A stretch of 64,000 bases of DNA from Tetraselmis striata (Eukaryota; Chlorophyta; Chlorodendrophyceae; Chlorodendrales; Chlorodendraceae). Shown here piece by piece: positions 25,004-36,180 of this stretch. Numbering within the stretch: position 1 is the stretch's first letter; every line of letters begins with the position of its first letter. The DNA is taken from the NCBI GenBank assembly GCA_006384855.1, contig VCJN01001421.1, positions 1 through 64,000 on the forward strand. The letters are read 5' to 3'. The notes under the pieces were generated by a model, which was given only the letters and a program-made list of their open reading frames with translations, was not told the origin of the DNA and did not search any database. A program made the translations under genes and the position numbers.

Positions 25004-25913
25004 ATGTATAATATATTCGAGGCGACTATGCGGGGCGCAGCACACGCCGCGGCGTGGGTCGGCGGAGCGGCGGGCGGCGGGAGCCCTAATGGCCGGGCAG
25101 TATCCACACCCACACCGGCACCGCCGCTCACCTCCGACGCGGATGAACCGCCTCCCAAAGGAAACATGCCGGTTGGTGGTAAGCGCAGCAGGCGTGGGGT
25201 GCCGGTGCCGGTACCTGTGCGACGGAGCTGTCGCGTCAGGAACCGCACCGCAACCGGAACCGCACCGCATGTGGAGCAACACCTGGCGGTGCCGGCCCCA
25301 CCTATGTCTAGGGCCACCTCCTCACAGCACCCCGCCACGACGGCGTCGGCCACCGCCGACGGCGCCGTTGCGGGGGGGGGACGCCCTGCCAGGCGACGAT
25401 GATGCGCCTGATGCGCCGCATCAGGAGGCGGAGGAGGCCGTGGTAGAGGCGACTGATAGGGATGAGGGGGTTGTCGAGGCGAGCGAGGCTGCGCTCGCGC
25501 CACCCGCCCCGCAGCCACCTGCGGGACATGCCGACTTGCTCGTCGCCATGTTGACCGGAGCACTACGAGCAGTGGCGGGAGGCGGCCACATGCACTATCA
25601 TGTGCGTGTCCTGGCCGGACGCCCGTCATGCGTGTACTGCGGCCAACGGACGGACTGGGAGTGTTGCTGCGACGGCACCCCGGCTTTGTGCGGCCCCAAG
25701 TACCCATGCATGGCGACCCATCAGCGGGCAGTCCCCTGCCCGACCACGGCCGCGGTGAGGGCGGAGTTCCGCCATGCCAGGGACGCGTTCCACGACGCGA
25801 CTCGCGCCGCCGTGTCTGAGGCTTCCGAGAAGGCACGCGCGGCTGGTAGGGTGCGCAGGGTGAGGCGGCGGACGGCCCAGGAGATGAAGGAGAGCGAGAC
25901 ATGCCGTCAGTGA
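25004..25913 (+). CDS. Zinc-ribbon protein encoded by CACTA A, possibly frameshifted
   Basis: A first frame (25004-25402) begins MYNIFEATMRG and is Pro/Ala/Arg-rich. It must shift at the G run near 25372-25380 to join the second frame, which runs to the stop at 25913. The second frame has an acidic linker and then a Cys/His cluster of about 40 residues: RPSCVYCGQR, WECCCDG, ALCGPKYPC and ATHQ. This C-x2-C...C...C...C...H pattern resembles the C-terminal zinc ribbons of PiggyBac-type and other transposases. A basic tail (RVRRVRRRTAQEMK) follows. Element B carries a second copy at 58349-59256 (-). A DNA-binding helper role is inferred only from context. Confidence 0.6.
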
Positions 25914-26050
25914 GGTCGGGCGCAATGTTATTGGGTGGGGCACACGGGCGTGTAACACTTGCACTTTGCGCGTACTGCTGGGTTACATCCAGGCGGCGTC
26001 ACACTATGCAACCGGAAAGGCTGCGTTGCTACTGCAAACGATGCTAAGCC

Positions 26051-29000
26051 TCACTCGGTAGCAACCGCTGCGCCGCCTATCCCACAGCCGCTGCCCCCCC
26101 CCCCCCCCCCCCCTCGCGCACCGTCCTGCGACCTTGCGTGGATCCCCGCCACCAGCAGCTCCCCGGCGTCGACGCCCAAGTCGGCAGCCTTCGCGGAGGA
26201 CATGTCGGCAGGGGCCATGAGAACAGCCACCTTGCGGATGCCCGGACCATCTAGTAGGACAAGGGCCTCCTCCCCGCCGGAACCACCGCCGCCGCCCGGC
26301 ACTCTCCACAAGTCCAAGCCCACGGCAGTGTGGGCTCGTTCCGGCGTCCACACCGTACACAATGCAGCCCGAATGGGCCGCGCGCTGGCACGGCTGTCGT
26401 CCGAGTCAGCCCCTGGCGGGGGCGGTGGCGTGGCAAGGTAGAAGTGTTGAGCTCGCGCGACCATGGTGGTGTACTTGGCGTCTTCGCGCTCCGCCAGCAG
26501 GTTTCTTGGCAGCTCCTCCTCGCTCTCCAGCTCCTCGGTGGTGTAGGGGGGTGGGTCGGCGTCGGGGACTTGCTTCAACATCTTGTACACAAAGAAGGAG
26601 TTGTCTCTCGACGTCTCCCCGTCTCCCCCCCCCCCCCCCGGTGAAGCCGGGGCTTGTCGCCGTTGCGAAGCGACGCCGCCTTGTAGGCCAGGAGCCCCCC
26701 AGCGCCACCGCTGGGGCTCCAGCCCGGCAGGACCGCACCCCACCCCGCGAGTATGGGTGCATACGAGTGCGAGCCCTGCACCGTACGTCGGACGTCGTCC
26801 AGCAGCTTCTCCAAATGGTCCTTGAAGTCCACCGCGTGCTCCCACGCAGCGGATGCGCTCCCAACCAACCGGATGGGCGTCTCCACGGCGCCGGGGCCTG
26901 CGTCGTCTGGGGCCATGTACCCCTGTGTGTGTGGGTGGGTCGCTGTGAGTGCGAGTGTGAGTGTATGTGTGTGTGTGTGTGGGTGGGTGGGTATGGGTGC
27001 ACGTGGCTGAGGAGGCAGCAAGAGGCGGGGGGGGGGGGGGGGGGGAGAGACCTTCTTGTTGGGGTTGGGTTCCCGGTAGAGGCGATGCGCCTTCAGGCGG
27101 TTGATCTGCTGCGCGAAAAGGAGGTCCCTCATCATGGTCTCGCAGACATTCTTCGGCAGCACGCGCTTGGCGCCCGCCTTCAAGAAGCCCATGAGGTTCT
27201 CCATCCACAGCTCCGCAAGCGGGTGCCCGCAAGCCAGCATCTGGTGGATCATGCGGCACACCGCCGAGTGCAAGTTGGAGACGAGGAGCGACACGAAGCC
27301 GTTTCCCTCAGCCAGGCGGGCATACACGGTGATGTCCGCTAGGTATCGAGTCCTCCCCTCCCTGGTGAGCGCGTCCACCTGCGCCTTGCGCTCAGGGCCG
27401 TCCTCCTCCGTCACCACGTTCTGCAACCCCCACCGCGTGACGAACCACACAGCTCCTTGCAGGCGCTTGTACATGTGCCCAAGCACCCCCAGCTGCGACA
27501 CCGCACGCATCACCGCTGGGGACGCGAGCTCCTTCCCGGTCATGATCGCCTTCACCCGGGCCTCCTCGAACAGCGGACCGGCGGTAAGAAGGGAAAACGT
27601 TTCCGAGTGGTGCCAGCAGTCCTCTATGACCCAGCCGGACAGCACCGTCACCTTGCCTGACCCTGCAGTCATGAAGGGGAATGCCGTCACGCCCCCGCCC
27701 CGCCCACCCGCCCACGCCCATGGGGGGGGGGGGGGGGGGGGGCTTACCTTTCGACTTCTTGGACACCGCAAACGAAGGGCGCAACCCGCGTCCAAAGTTG
27801 CTGGGTATCAGGACTAAAGCCTTGCGCCGGTCTTCCTGCTTCATAGCCCGAAATCCAACGTGGCCCAGCACGTCGAGGAAGTTCCTCCAAAAGTCCTTTC
27901 CCAAGCCCAAAAAGCACAGGTGGTCCGGCGCGAGGGGGAAGAGGTTGACCATGCTGACATAGCCCAGGACCACAGGCACCTGGCACACGCCATGGCAGCC
28001 GGTGTTCTGCTTGGCCTGCTCCAGCCGGGTTGTGTTGAACGCACGCCGGGCAGCGGGGCTCAGTTCGCCGTCCTCATCCCCATCAAGGTCCGACTTGGCC
28101 AAGTCCTCCTCTATCTGGCCGATGACGCCCATCTGCTCCAGCATCTGGTCGCCGGAGAGCAGGAGGCAGCTCGCGCCTGTGCGCACAGCCTGGAACTCTA
28201 CGCCATCCACCCTCTGGATGACGTCCTTTGCATACCCCGCAGGCGCCACCTTCACCGTGCCGTCCGGGCACTCCACATGGCTCCGCAGACGGCACCAGGG
28301 GCAACCTCTGAGCTGGCTAGGCCCCCCCCCCGCACAAAGATCTTTCGTCTGCCCTGGGCGTCGCACACCCACATACCGAGGAAGACCTTGTGCACGAACT
28401 GTTCCCCCCCGTCTGCGGGGGTGACCCTCACTCCATGCTCGCCAAGCACCGCGAGCTCGTGCAGCACCTCTAACAGTATTTTGCCCAGGTTGGGCGGCTC
28501 CGGGGGGCCGATGAGTGCGACTGGGTGCCAGTTGCTCCTGGAGGTCAGCATGTGGGGCGGCATGTCCTCACACCTGATCCCAACCCCGGTGACAGACTGG
28601 GTGGCCCGAAGGTGCGACAGGAAGCCATCATCTGTGAGTGTGTAGATCCCGTTGTCGGCATGGAGGAAGTCTCCCGCGGCGAGGCCGGTGCCGTGCCCGC
28701 CTTCATTCAGGCGCTCCGCCTCCGACGAGGCGCGGAAGGCGTTGATAGACACGTCCGTCCCCTTCTTCCAGCAAGCGTACCACACAGGGTCTCGGAACCA
28801 GCCCTTGATGATGTCCGCCACGCTCAAGACGTACCAAACCCGTGCAGCCGTGAGCTTCAGGGACTGCGGCATGCGGATAAACCTGTCGGCATTGCACTCC
28901 GGGCAGTGCTGGTCGGGGAGGTTCGCCCATTCGGCAGCCTTCCCGGGCGCCCCGCTGAACGCCACGCACCCCTTGGGGCACATGTGCCGGACATATCTGG

Positions 29001-30184
29001 ATGTATCAGGCACCTGCATGCATCGGGAGGCGAGGAGCGTGAGGGGCCTGACACCCCAAGACGCGCCGCGTCAAGCACGCACCCAGGCACATCCCGGCCG
29101 TACCCGCAGGAACTTCCGCATCGCCTTGTGGCTGCGTGGCACGGCCATCCCACCCCAGGTGAAGCCGGCGGGCATGATGTCATGCAACAGCTGCCACTCG
29201 CTGTCAGCGGAGTTGTTGGAATTCTTGCTCTTCACCTGGGCCGAGCACTTCATGACTGCAAACGTGAGGGCATTCGTCTCGGACCCCGGCACAGCCGCAG
29301 ACTCCCACGCCCGGAGGTGCGCCTCCTCCTCCTCCTCCTCCTCATCGCTCGTCCACCCGGCGCCAGCCGCGTCCCCCCCCCCTTCCCAGCCCTCCTCTTC
29401 GGATTCACTGGACTGGTCATCGCCTTCAGGGACGGTTACCAAGCGAGCCTCCCCGTCCGCATCCACAGGGGGGTGCTCCTGGGCAGCCGCCATAGCCTCC
29501 ACAACCTGCCACGCCGACCGGGCGGGTGCGTGTGATTCCATACAACCGCAGGTGAGTGGTGCCACCAGCACACAGGCCGGGCCCACTCACCTCTGAACGC
29601 AGAAGGTCCACAGTGTCACCGTCCTCGAAAACAGCGCGCCACTGGGTCGCCCCGCCGTAGTCCTCCAACACCCACTCGGTAACAACGCCGGTTATCACGC
29701 CGTAGTGCCATACTCCCCGGAACTTCTTGGCGATGACCTTCATGTAGAAGTCACCGGGATCGCCTTCCCGTATCACGCCCTCATCGGCGGCTTCCACGCC
29801 CGCCGGCGGCCACGCAGGCGCGTCGATGTCCATACCGTCTTCGCCAACGGGGTCCTCCCCCACGCCCATCACATCGTCCTCCTTCGAGCCGCCGTCGTCC
29901 GAGACCGGCGCCGGCGGGCCGTTTCCGACGGCTGCAGCTACTCCTGCTGCCGCCCCTGCCGCTGCTGCTGCTGCTGCTGCCGCCCTGCTGCTGCTGCTTG
30001 TTGATAAGGCGGCCTTGCGGCGCAACTTAGCCGCACGCTTCAACGAGTGCCTACAGTTCGGGAATTTTCGGAAGTGCCGGTCTCGCGCCGTCCTTTCACT
30101 ACTGCCCGTCACGATGCCCTCGCAGTGCTTGCATGCGTACACGCCATCCTTCGACACACTCGATATCCATCCCTCTCCCGGCAT
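26051..30184 (-). CDS. CACTA transposase (Tnp2/Transposase_21-like) with BED-like finger, ~1,240 aa
   Basis: Exons: 30184-29591, 29505-29104, 29013-28336, 28312-27748, 27662-27052 and 26922-26051. The first five close to 950 codons. Residues 15-55 hold a BED-like finger (YACKHC...RHFRKFPNCRHSL). A poly-Ala stretch and a Tudor-like segment (FRGVWHYGVITG...FEDGDTVDLL) follow, then an acidic run. Residues about 340-380 have CPKGC...CPECNADRF. The Tnp2 core has LTDDGF (Asp about 460), NWHPVALIGPPEPPN and EHGV, then CPWC, APDHLCFLG (Asp about 688) and LWMENLMGFLK (Glu about 901). These are candidate D-D-E residues by analogy with CACTA transposases. The last exon needs a frame change at a G run near 26626-26639, in both copies A and B. 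Introns 3, 4 and 5 each have a long G or C run within 5-7 nt of the donor. Confidence 0.85.
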
Positions 30185-30837
30185 GCCTGCTGCCGCGCGC
30201 GCGCGGGGCGGGGGGGGGGGGGGGGGTTGAGAGTTGGGGTGGATGTAGCCCACCACCGGCAGGGAGCACAGATGCGAGTGCGCGGCTGTCCGCGCTTGAT
30301 TCAGCGGTGAGCGGCGGTGACCGTGAGGCGACCCCGTACTTCATGCGCGTGCTGGGGCGTTACACAATCATCAGCAGTTAGGGCGGCTGCATTAAAACGC
30401 GCACCTACGAACACCACCTACCGCCTACCAACCACCTAAGCTACCGGACCACCTACATCCGCCCACACCTCCGCCCGTCGTGCCGCACATCGCCGCACAC
30501 AACGTGACGCACAACGTGCCGCACATCGCCGCACACAACGTGCCGCACATCGCGCGCACACACGTCGTGGGGGCGCGCGCCCGGGACTGCACCGATACAT
30601 CGTACTACTACTCGCGCTGCGACTACGCAAATAAGCGTCAATACACCGGGCTAATATCGGGTGTATATCGCCGCTTATCTTTATGTTCACGCACACCTAG
30701 CGACGGCAGCACTTGCCCACTCCGCGATATGTATATCGCGCAGCAGCGCCGCGACGGTACGGACGCGCGACGCCGCCTGCTTCGCAAGGATATCAATCAC
30801 AAGAGGCGACGAAGTGTCACCAGTTGCACCACCCACC

Positions 30838-31665
30838 ATGGCACTATCGATGACACCCCAGAAAAGGGCCAGGATGGTGGAGCGCTGTACACGCACCCAA
30901 CTAGCATACGCGAGCGTGGAGGAGAACACGCTACAAAATAGACTCACCGACGAGGACATAAGAGGGGAATACATCCATCTCCCCGGCGGCTGGACTCCCA
31001 CCAAGTCCAGCAACCCGGCCCTCTACCGCTCCCTGCGCCACGCTTGGCACTGGCACACTTTGCTGGATGTCGGCGCGGACGCGCTCGCCCAGTACAAGCT
31101 CTTCCTGCTTGACCAGCCCGATCTGGACGGGGACATCGTCGACGCTGATACGCGTCTCACATACCTCCGCGGTTCGGATTCGGTGTGGCTGCAAGGCGCC
31201 GAGGATATGCTCGAGATCGCTGCGAAGCAGGCCGCTGTACTCGTCGAGAACGATGACGACGGGGCTATGGAGCCTCTCCTCGCTGGGGCCCACGCGGAGC
31301 AGTTCCCGCTGTTCCAACTCATGCGGCTGACCGCACGCGTGGTGCAAGAAGCCCTCACCCACACATGGATTCAGACGGACAGATTCAGCCGGTTCCTGTC
31401 CGACATCACAAAGGAAGCCCACAAGTGGGAGACAGACAGAGCGGCAATCCCCGGGAGCACGCACCACGTCGGGTCTTTCCTCCCCTATGCCCCTTTGACG
31501 TGGACCGCGACTTCCCCGCCAAGGCTTGCGCACATGGAACCCATTCATAAGTGGCGCGAGGGGTATTTCCCAACGGTAAGCCCAAGGAGGCACAGTATCC
31601 TCACAGCTTCCAGGGAACACTTGGCGCGGCTTCCAACTGTGGCAGACCTCACGAAGGTGCCCTAG
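30838..31665 (+). CDS. Hypothetical protein of CACTA A (275 aa)
   Basis: Single open frame from ATG at 30838 (context CACCATGG) to TAG at 31665. The product looks like a real soluble protein: acidic and helical (DVGADALAQYKLFLLDQPD, ADTRLTYLRGSDSVWLQG) with mixed charge and little low complexity. No family recognised. It lies between the transposase and the right end, transcribed away from the transposase. Element B lacks this whole segment (A about 30355-32060). It could be a second transposition protein (TnpA-like) or captured sequence. Confidence 0.55.
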   Translation: MALSMTPQKRARMVERCTRTQLAYASVEENTLQNRLTDEDIRGEYIHLPGGWTPTKSSNPALYRSLRHAWHWHTLLDVGADALAQYKLFLLDQPDLDGDIVDADTRLTYLRGSDSVWLQGAEDMLEIAAKQAAVLVENDDDGAMEPLLAGAHAEQFPLFQLMRLTARVVQEALTHTWIQTDRFSRFLSDITKEAHKWETDRAAIPGSTHHVGSFLPYAPLTWTATSPPRLAHMEPIHKWREGYFPTVSPRRHSILTASREHLARLPTVADLTKVP

Positions 31666-32059
31666 CCGCCCCCCTAAAGTCTGAATTTCATATGTATAGA
31701 ACATTAGGCAGGAGCTGTTTTGTGGTGGGCACCGCCCACAACGGCGAAGTGATGCCCAGCAATGTAATAAAAGCGCCTCCGCGACACCGGCCCACACCTC
31801 CGCCGTGACTGCCGCGCAAGCCATGATCGCATGCCGGCAGCCTGCGATCATGGTTTGCCACGCACTCCCGGCACCCTGCCGGCACATGCATGCTGTGCCG
31901 CAACGCTACGCGCGAACTAAGCACCATTGCTGTGCGGGCACGCACGGGCTTCGCGAGAGTAGGCCGCCGCACCGTGCCAGTACTTATCGTGATTACTCCT
32001 TGGCAGGGGCCGGGGGCGCGGCCCGCCAGCGTGGCGCACCGCGACGCCAGCGACCCCGC

Positions 32060-32347
32060 GTTGTGCAGTGATGTGCAGCGATGTGCGGCGATGTGCAGTG
32101 AGTACGTGCAGCCGCCTGTACTTAGCCCGGGTGCTCCGCGTCGGCGGGCGACACGCGAGCCCGCGTGCGCATATCAATTTGATGAAATTATGGAAACGAG
32201 ATATTCATATAGTACTTTACAGGTCGCGCGCGATAGTCGTCGCTACTCGGTATGAAATTCATGTCCCCCGTCCGTCCCGTATCGTCCCCGTATGTCGTCG
32301 TTCGTCACCAGTAGGGCACACTTTCGTCACATCTGAATCTCACAGTG
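32060..32347. promoter_or_regulatory. Right subterminal and terminal inverted repeat of CACTA A
   Basis: The terminal CACTGTGAGATTCAGATG (read inward on the minus strand) is followed by several TGACGAA and ACATACGGGGACGATACGGG-type repeats. This segment is kept in element B at 54930-55210. Subterminal repeats of this kind bind the TnpA-type protein in plant CACTA elements. Confidence 0.75.
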
Positions 32348-33318
32348 TATGTGCCCAAAGCACGGCGCTAGCGCGATTCCGGAGCCGTACCAATGCGCGC
32401 CGCTGGAGGTGCGTAGCGGATAACTTGTTTCGGACGAGCCAAACACGCGGCAAGATGCCGCACCTCGTCCGGATGAGTACTCGTAGCGCTACGGTTTCAC
32501 CGCACGGCGCCGCAAACCGTGTAGCGGCCATACCAATGCGGCCTGCCCCACGCACGGCACGCGCTACACTACCGGAGCGTTCATAACGCGCGCCGAGGAG
32601 ACGCGGGCATAGGCATGCATGTGTCGGACGAGAGAAATGCGAAGCGACATGCCGCGGCTGCTCTCGATGAGTGACCGCTCGGGGCCGTTGCAGTGTGCGG
32701 ATCGGCGAGCCGTATCGCGCCGCGTAACGGATGTATGTATGCCCCAAGCAAGCACGGTGCGCACGAGATGTCGGAACCGGCCCAATGCGCGCCACTGAGG
32801 GGCGCATATCGATCGGGTGGCATATATGGGACGAGCCAAACACGATGCAGCATGCCGCACCTCGTCCGGATGAGTACCTCTAGGCGTTCCGCGGGGCGGC
32901 GCACTGGGGTCGTTATGCAAATAGCTCCGAAACCAGTCTGATGAACCGCGGCACGCGGCTTACAGTGGGCCTCACATAGCGCGCAATGGGGGCGCACATG
33001 TGGGATATAGCATATGCCGGGCGAGGCAAACACGTCGCATCACGCCGCCGCACGCCGAATGACCGCTTGGAGCCGTTCCGCGGGGTGGCCGATCATCCGT
33101 CTTGCGCCCGTATAATGTGCATGTGCCCGTACACGGCACGGGCTGCACCGCATCGTACGAACTGCGCGCCGAGGAGACGCTCTCTAGGGAAGCACGTGTC
33201 GGGCGAGACATACGCGACGCAACACGCCGCGACTATTCTCTGCCGACCGCCCGGCGCCGTTGCGCGGTGTAGAATAGCAAACCGAGACGCGGCGCGTAAC
33301 TTGTGTGTATGTGCCCTT
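32348..33318. repeat. ~955-bp satellite, right part of the array
   Basis: This is the direct continuation of the satellite interrupted at 19053. It starts with the duplicated TAT and GTGCCCAAAGCAC and runs about one unit before unrelated sequence begins at about 33318. Confidence 0.92.
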
Positions 33319-34379
33319 ACCTGAGTTCTTGAGAACCCCGAGAACGGCCTACCGGGCCCAAGAACCTCCTATCTCATACACAGCCGGCGGCCGAATCCGC
33401 CGGGCTACGGCGTAGCCCGGCGTTCTGCCCCCGCCAAAGAACCCCGACGTACACTCCAAAGAACTAGCCGCCGGCCAGAGCCAGCGAGCAGTACTTTACA
33501 TGATGTGTCGCTGCTGGGCCGGCGGAGCGGGACGAACAACCCATAACACATTTGTCCAGATCCCGCCATAGCGCGCAGGCGCCCTTTTACGGTCTATGTT
33601 GCATGCAATCCACAGCGACTAATTCTTACGAGATCAACACAGATTACGAGAAGACGCTACCTTCGGGTAGTCGTCGCGCGTATGCTGTAGGGCTCATCAT
33701 CCATCGGCGCGGGTGCGCCATAGTCATCCGAAGCGGCGCCCTGAATGCGAGCGGGAGCGAACCCTGTCGCCGGCATCGGTCGTCGAGGAGCTCACTGTAG
33801 AGAACCGCCCAGCAAGAAAACATTAATTGACCGGCGCCGCACGATAGCGCGGTACTCCTTCCCCTCTTGCTCGTACGGAACTCTTCATGCCCGCCGCCAT
33901 CGTGAGCGGATCACCTAACAGCTAGGCGGCCCGGCTCGCCGTGGCGCTACTTGCCCTGTGTCGCGGTGAACACCGGTTCGACCGCCGCCGGCTCTCCCGC
34001 TCTCGCACGGGCTGATCGCTTGGAGAACGGTCTCGACGAGCCCGGGCACCTGCACGCTGCCGATGAGGTAATTTTTGCGACACCTGGGATACCATAGGTT
34101 ACTTCGGTTGCCTGGAAAAATTACCCCCCCCCCCCCCCCCCCCCCCCCCCACCAAAAAAAAAACTAAACCCCACACTCACAATGACCGTGATATGGTTTT
34201 ATATAATATGGTTTTTCCCGCCCCAATGATTTTTATCAGTTTTATAGTTATAATTTGCCCGACCTCTGCCGATGCCAGGAACCAGTGATATATGCAATTC
34301 CGGCGCCGTCATGTCGCCCGCGCAAGGAGCGTGACGCTGCGGAGGTGAAGGAGATACTTGGCATGCAGGGCAAAATCCC
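33319..34379. other. Gene-free stretch with a long C run
   Basis: I see no gene here. A run of about 26 C lies at about 34125-34150, followed by CACCAAAAAAAAA. Pairing segments (TTCTTGAGAACCCCGAGAA, AAGAACC) occur near 33325-33370, but I cannot assign them. Confidence 0.4.
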
Positions 34380-34394
34380 AACCAACAACTCATG

Positions 34395-36180
34395 AGGCAG
34401 AAGGTTTCAGAGCACAGAACGCAGTCTCTAGAAGCTGTGAATAGATCTAGCAGCAGCAAAGTAGGGTACAATCTAGGAAGCGATGCATGTAATTCTACAA
34501 CACTGACCATTTCCACGGTGCTCCCACTGTAAGCCGAATGACGGGCGATGAAAGCGATGCACATGGGGCACGCAGCCGTCGAGCGCATGTGCAATATATT
34601 GGACTTGATGGAGGGCGACCACAGGCTGTCCCTCAATCACCCGCTTTGAGAGCAGGTGCGTGCATGCGGGTCAAGCATACGCATGCAATCAGCTGGCCCG
34701 CTGCAAGCGCGCGTGCATGCGGAGGCTGGAAGGATTTGGCAGGATCGTGGCCACTTAACGGCAGCAGTCTCAACTTCCCTTGTGTGCGTGCGTGGTGCAG
34801 GTGCTCCCACTGCCGCCCAGCTCCGCCAGAGATACTAGCGCCCCGAAGTATTACACTGGTTTTATATATGCAATATCAACGCCTCTTATCACCATCTACA
34901 CCCAAAGGTTAGCACTTGAGCGCTCCCACGGCAATCATCCGCGCCCATGCTGTTGCCCCTGCCGCCAGCAGCACCAAACTCCAGCAAGCTGCGGTCATCA
35001 ACGGTCGCTGCAGGAGGCAGGTCCAGCTTGTATATCCTCAGCATGGATGACACCAAAATGTGTCAATAAATCTTCCGTAAGTTTGGAGATATATTCATGA
35101 ATCCCGCTGAGGGAGCAGCGGGGCGACTGAGGGCCCCAAGGCCAGAACAGAATGCCAGCGCCAACATGGGCGCAAACATAAGCATAATGCACACATCAGA
35201 TGGGGTCCAAAAACGCAAGTGACGGTTTGGCCGCGCGGGGGGGGGGGGGGGGGGGGTACCATACGCCCCAATATGAGCAGGCGAATGCTGCGGACTGGCA
35301 TAAGCCGCAATCAGTATGGGCTGCTACAGCGTGCATCCATTGCCATTGAATGGATGGGTGGGTGTGATGTCACTGATGGCAATGGGAACAAGGTCCGCAA
35401 ACACCCGGTGGCATCAACGCTTCTGGAGGGTAGGGCAGATGACTACCCCATGTTCCATGCATGGAAAAAGCGAAACGGCCGAAGCTTCTTCTACTACCGC
35501 CAAGTGATAATCCAAGAGATCATGTCAGATCCCAACTACCGCGGTAGAGTTGATGATAGTCAGACCATCACTGTTGCTCTCGATAATAAGAGGGGAAAGC
35601 GCAGTCTCCAGAAGCGTGCAATGGATCTACAATCTAGCAACACTGACAATGGAGTACAATCTAGCTAGTAATTCAGCAACACTGACCATTGACACGGTGA
35701 CCCAACTGTATGCCCAATGGTGGAGGGTGAAAGCTGTGCACATGAGGCGGGCAAGCACGCATCGCACACATATACAACATTTTTGACTAGGTGGAGGGGC
35801 GGCGGCCAACCGAACGCCGCCAAACCAGCCAGCGCCATGAATGGTTTTACCTAAGCAACATCAACGTATCCTTATCACAATCCACACGCGAAGCACTCAA
35901 GCGCTCCCACCCGCGCCCATGATGTTGCCCATGCCGCCAGCAGCACCAAACTCCAGCAAGCTGCGCTCAGCAACAGTCGCCGCAGCTGGCAGCTCATGCT
36001 TGTTGAACCTCGGCATGGATGACACCAGAATGGGTCAATATATAGTCGGTACATCTGGCGACATATTCATGAATCCTCTATAAACCGCTAAGTTTCCGGG
36101 GCGGCGCTATGGGGGCGGCGGGGCGACTGAGACGCCCGAGGCCACAACCCATGCAGTGCTGCTGCGCACATGCTGGCATT
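34395..36180. repeat. Diverged ~1-1.2-kb tandem duplication
   Basis: Two blocks repeat in order: 34400-34640 resembles 35593-35800 (CAACACTGACCATT..., GCAGTCTC), and 34870-35170 resembles 35858-36180 (CAGCAGCACCAAACTCCAGCAAGCTGCG). Identity is moderate, so the duplication is not recent. Confidence 0.7.
35273..35668 (+). CDS. Hypothetical ORF or exon (132 aa)
   Basis: ATG at 35273 to TAG at 35668. The residue mix is protein-like (SIAIEWMGGCDVTDGNGN, PMFHAWKKRNGRSFFYY, QVIIQEIMSDPNYRGRVDD), with charged and aromatic residues and no low complexity. No family recognised. A G run sits just upstream (about 35237-35255), as seen behind intron donors elsewhere here, so this may be an internal exon of a decayed gene or element within the duplicated region. 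Confidence 0.35.
   Translation: MSRRMLRTGISRNQYGLLQRASIAIEWMGGCDVTDGNGNKVRKHPVASTLLEGRADDYPMFHAWKKRNGRSFFYYRQVIIQEIMSDPNYRGRVDDSQTITVALDNKRGKRSLQKRAMDLQSSNTDNGVQSS

Larger units (their letters stand above)
19054..32347. mobile_element. CACTA/EnSpm DNA transposon, element A (13.3 kb)
   Basis: The termini are inverted repeats of about 22 bp. The right end, read inward, is CACTGTGAGATTCAGATG. The left end reads CAATGTGAGATTCAGATG, with one change in the CACTG start. TAT is duplicated at both sides, and the empty site is visible in the satellite. Contents left to right: protease-fusion gene (+), 368-bp satellite, zinc-ribbon protein (+), transposase (-), unknown ORF (+). Subterminal regions contain repeated TGACGAA and ACATACGGG motifs, expected as transposase-binding sites in this superfamily. 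Confidence 0.92.

Noticed and set aside
24850-25902. 350-codon minus-strand frame opposite the zinc-ribbon gene
   Set aside because: It is mostly Pro/Arg/Ser-rich antisense sequence of the plus-strand Cys/His-containing protein. Only its last ~45 codons look possible, and they are mentioned in the spacer entry.
26362-29596. Several plus-strand frames of 230-340 codons across the transposase gene
   Set aside because: They are antisense shadows of high-GC exons. The minus strand has the motifs, splice sites and phase agreement.
19054-32347. Assignment of element A to the KDZ (Kyakuja-Dileera-Zisupton) group because of the Ulp1 protease
   Set aside because: CACTG termini, a 3-bp target duplication and the TDDGF/Tnp2-like core fit CACTA better. 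KDZ elements make longer duplications.
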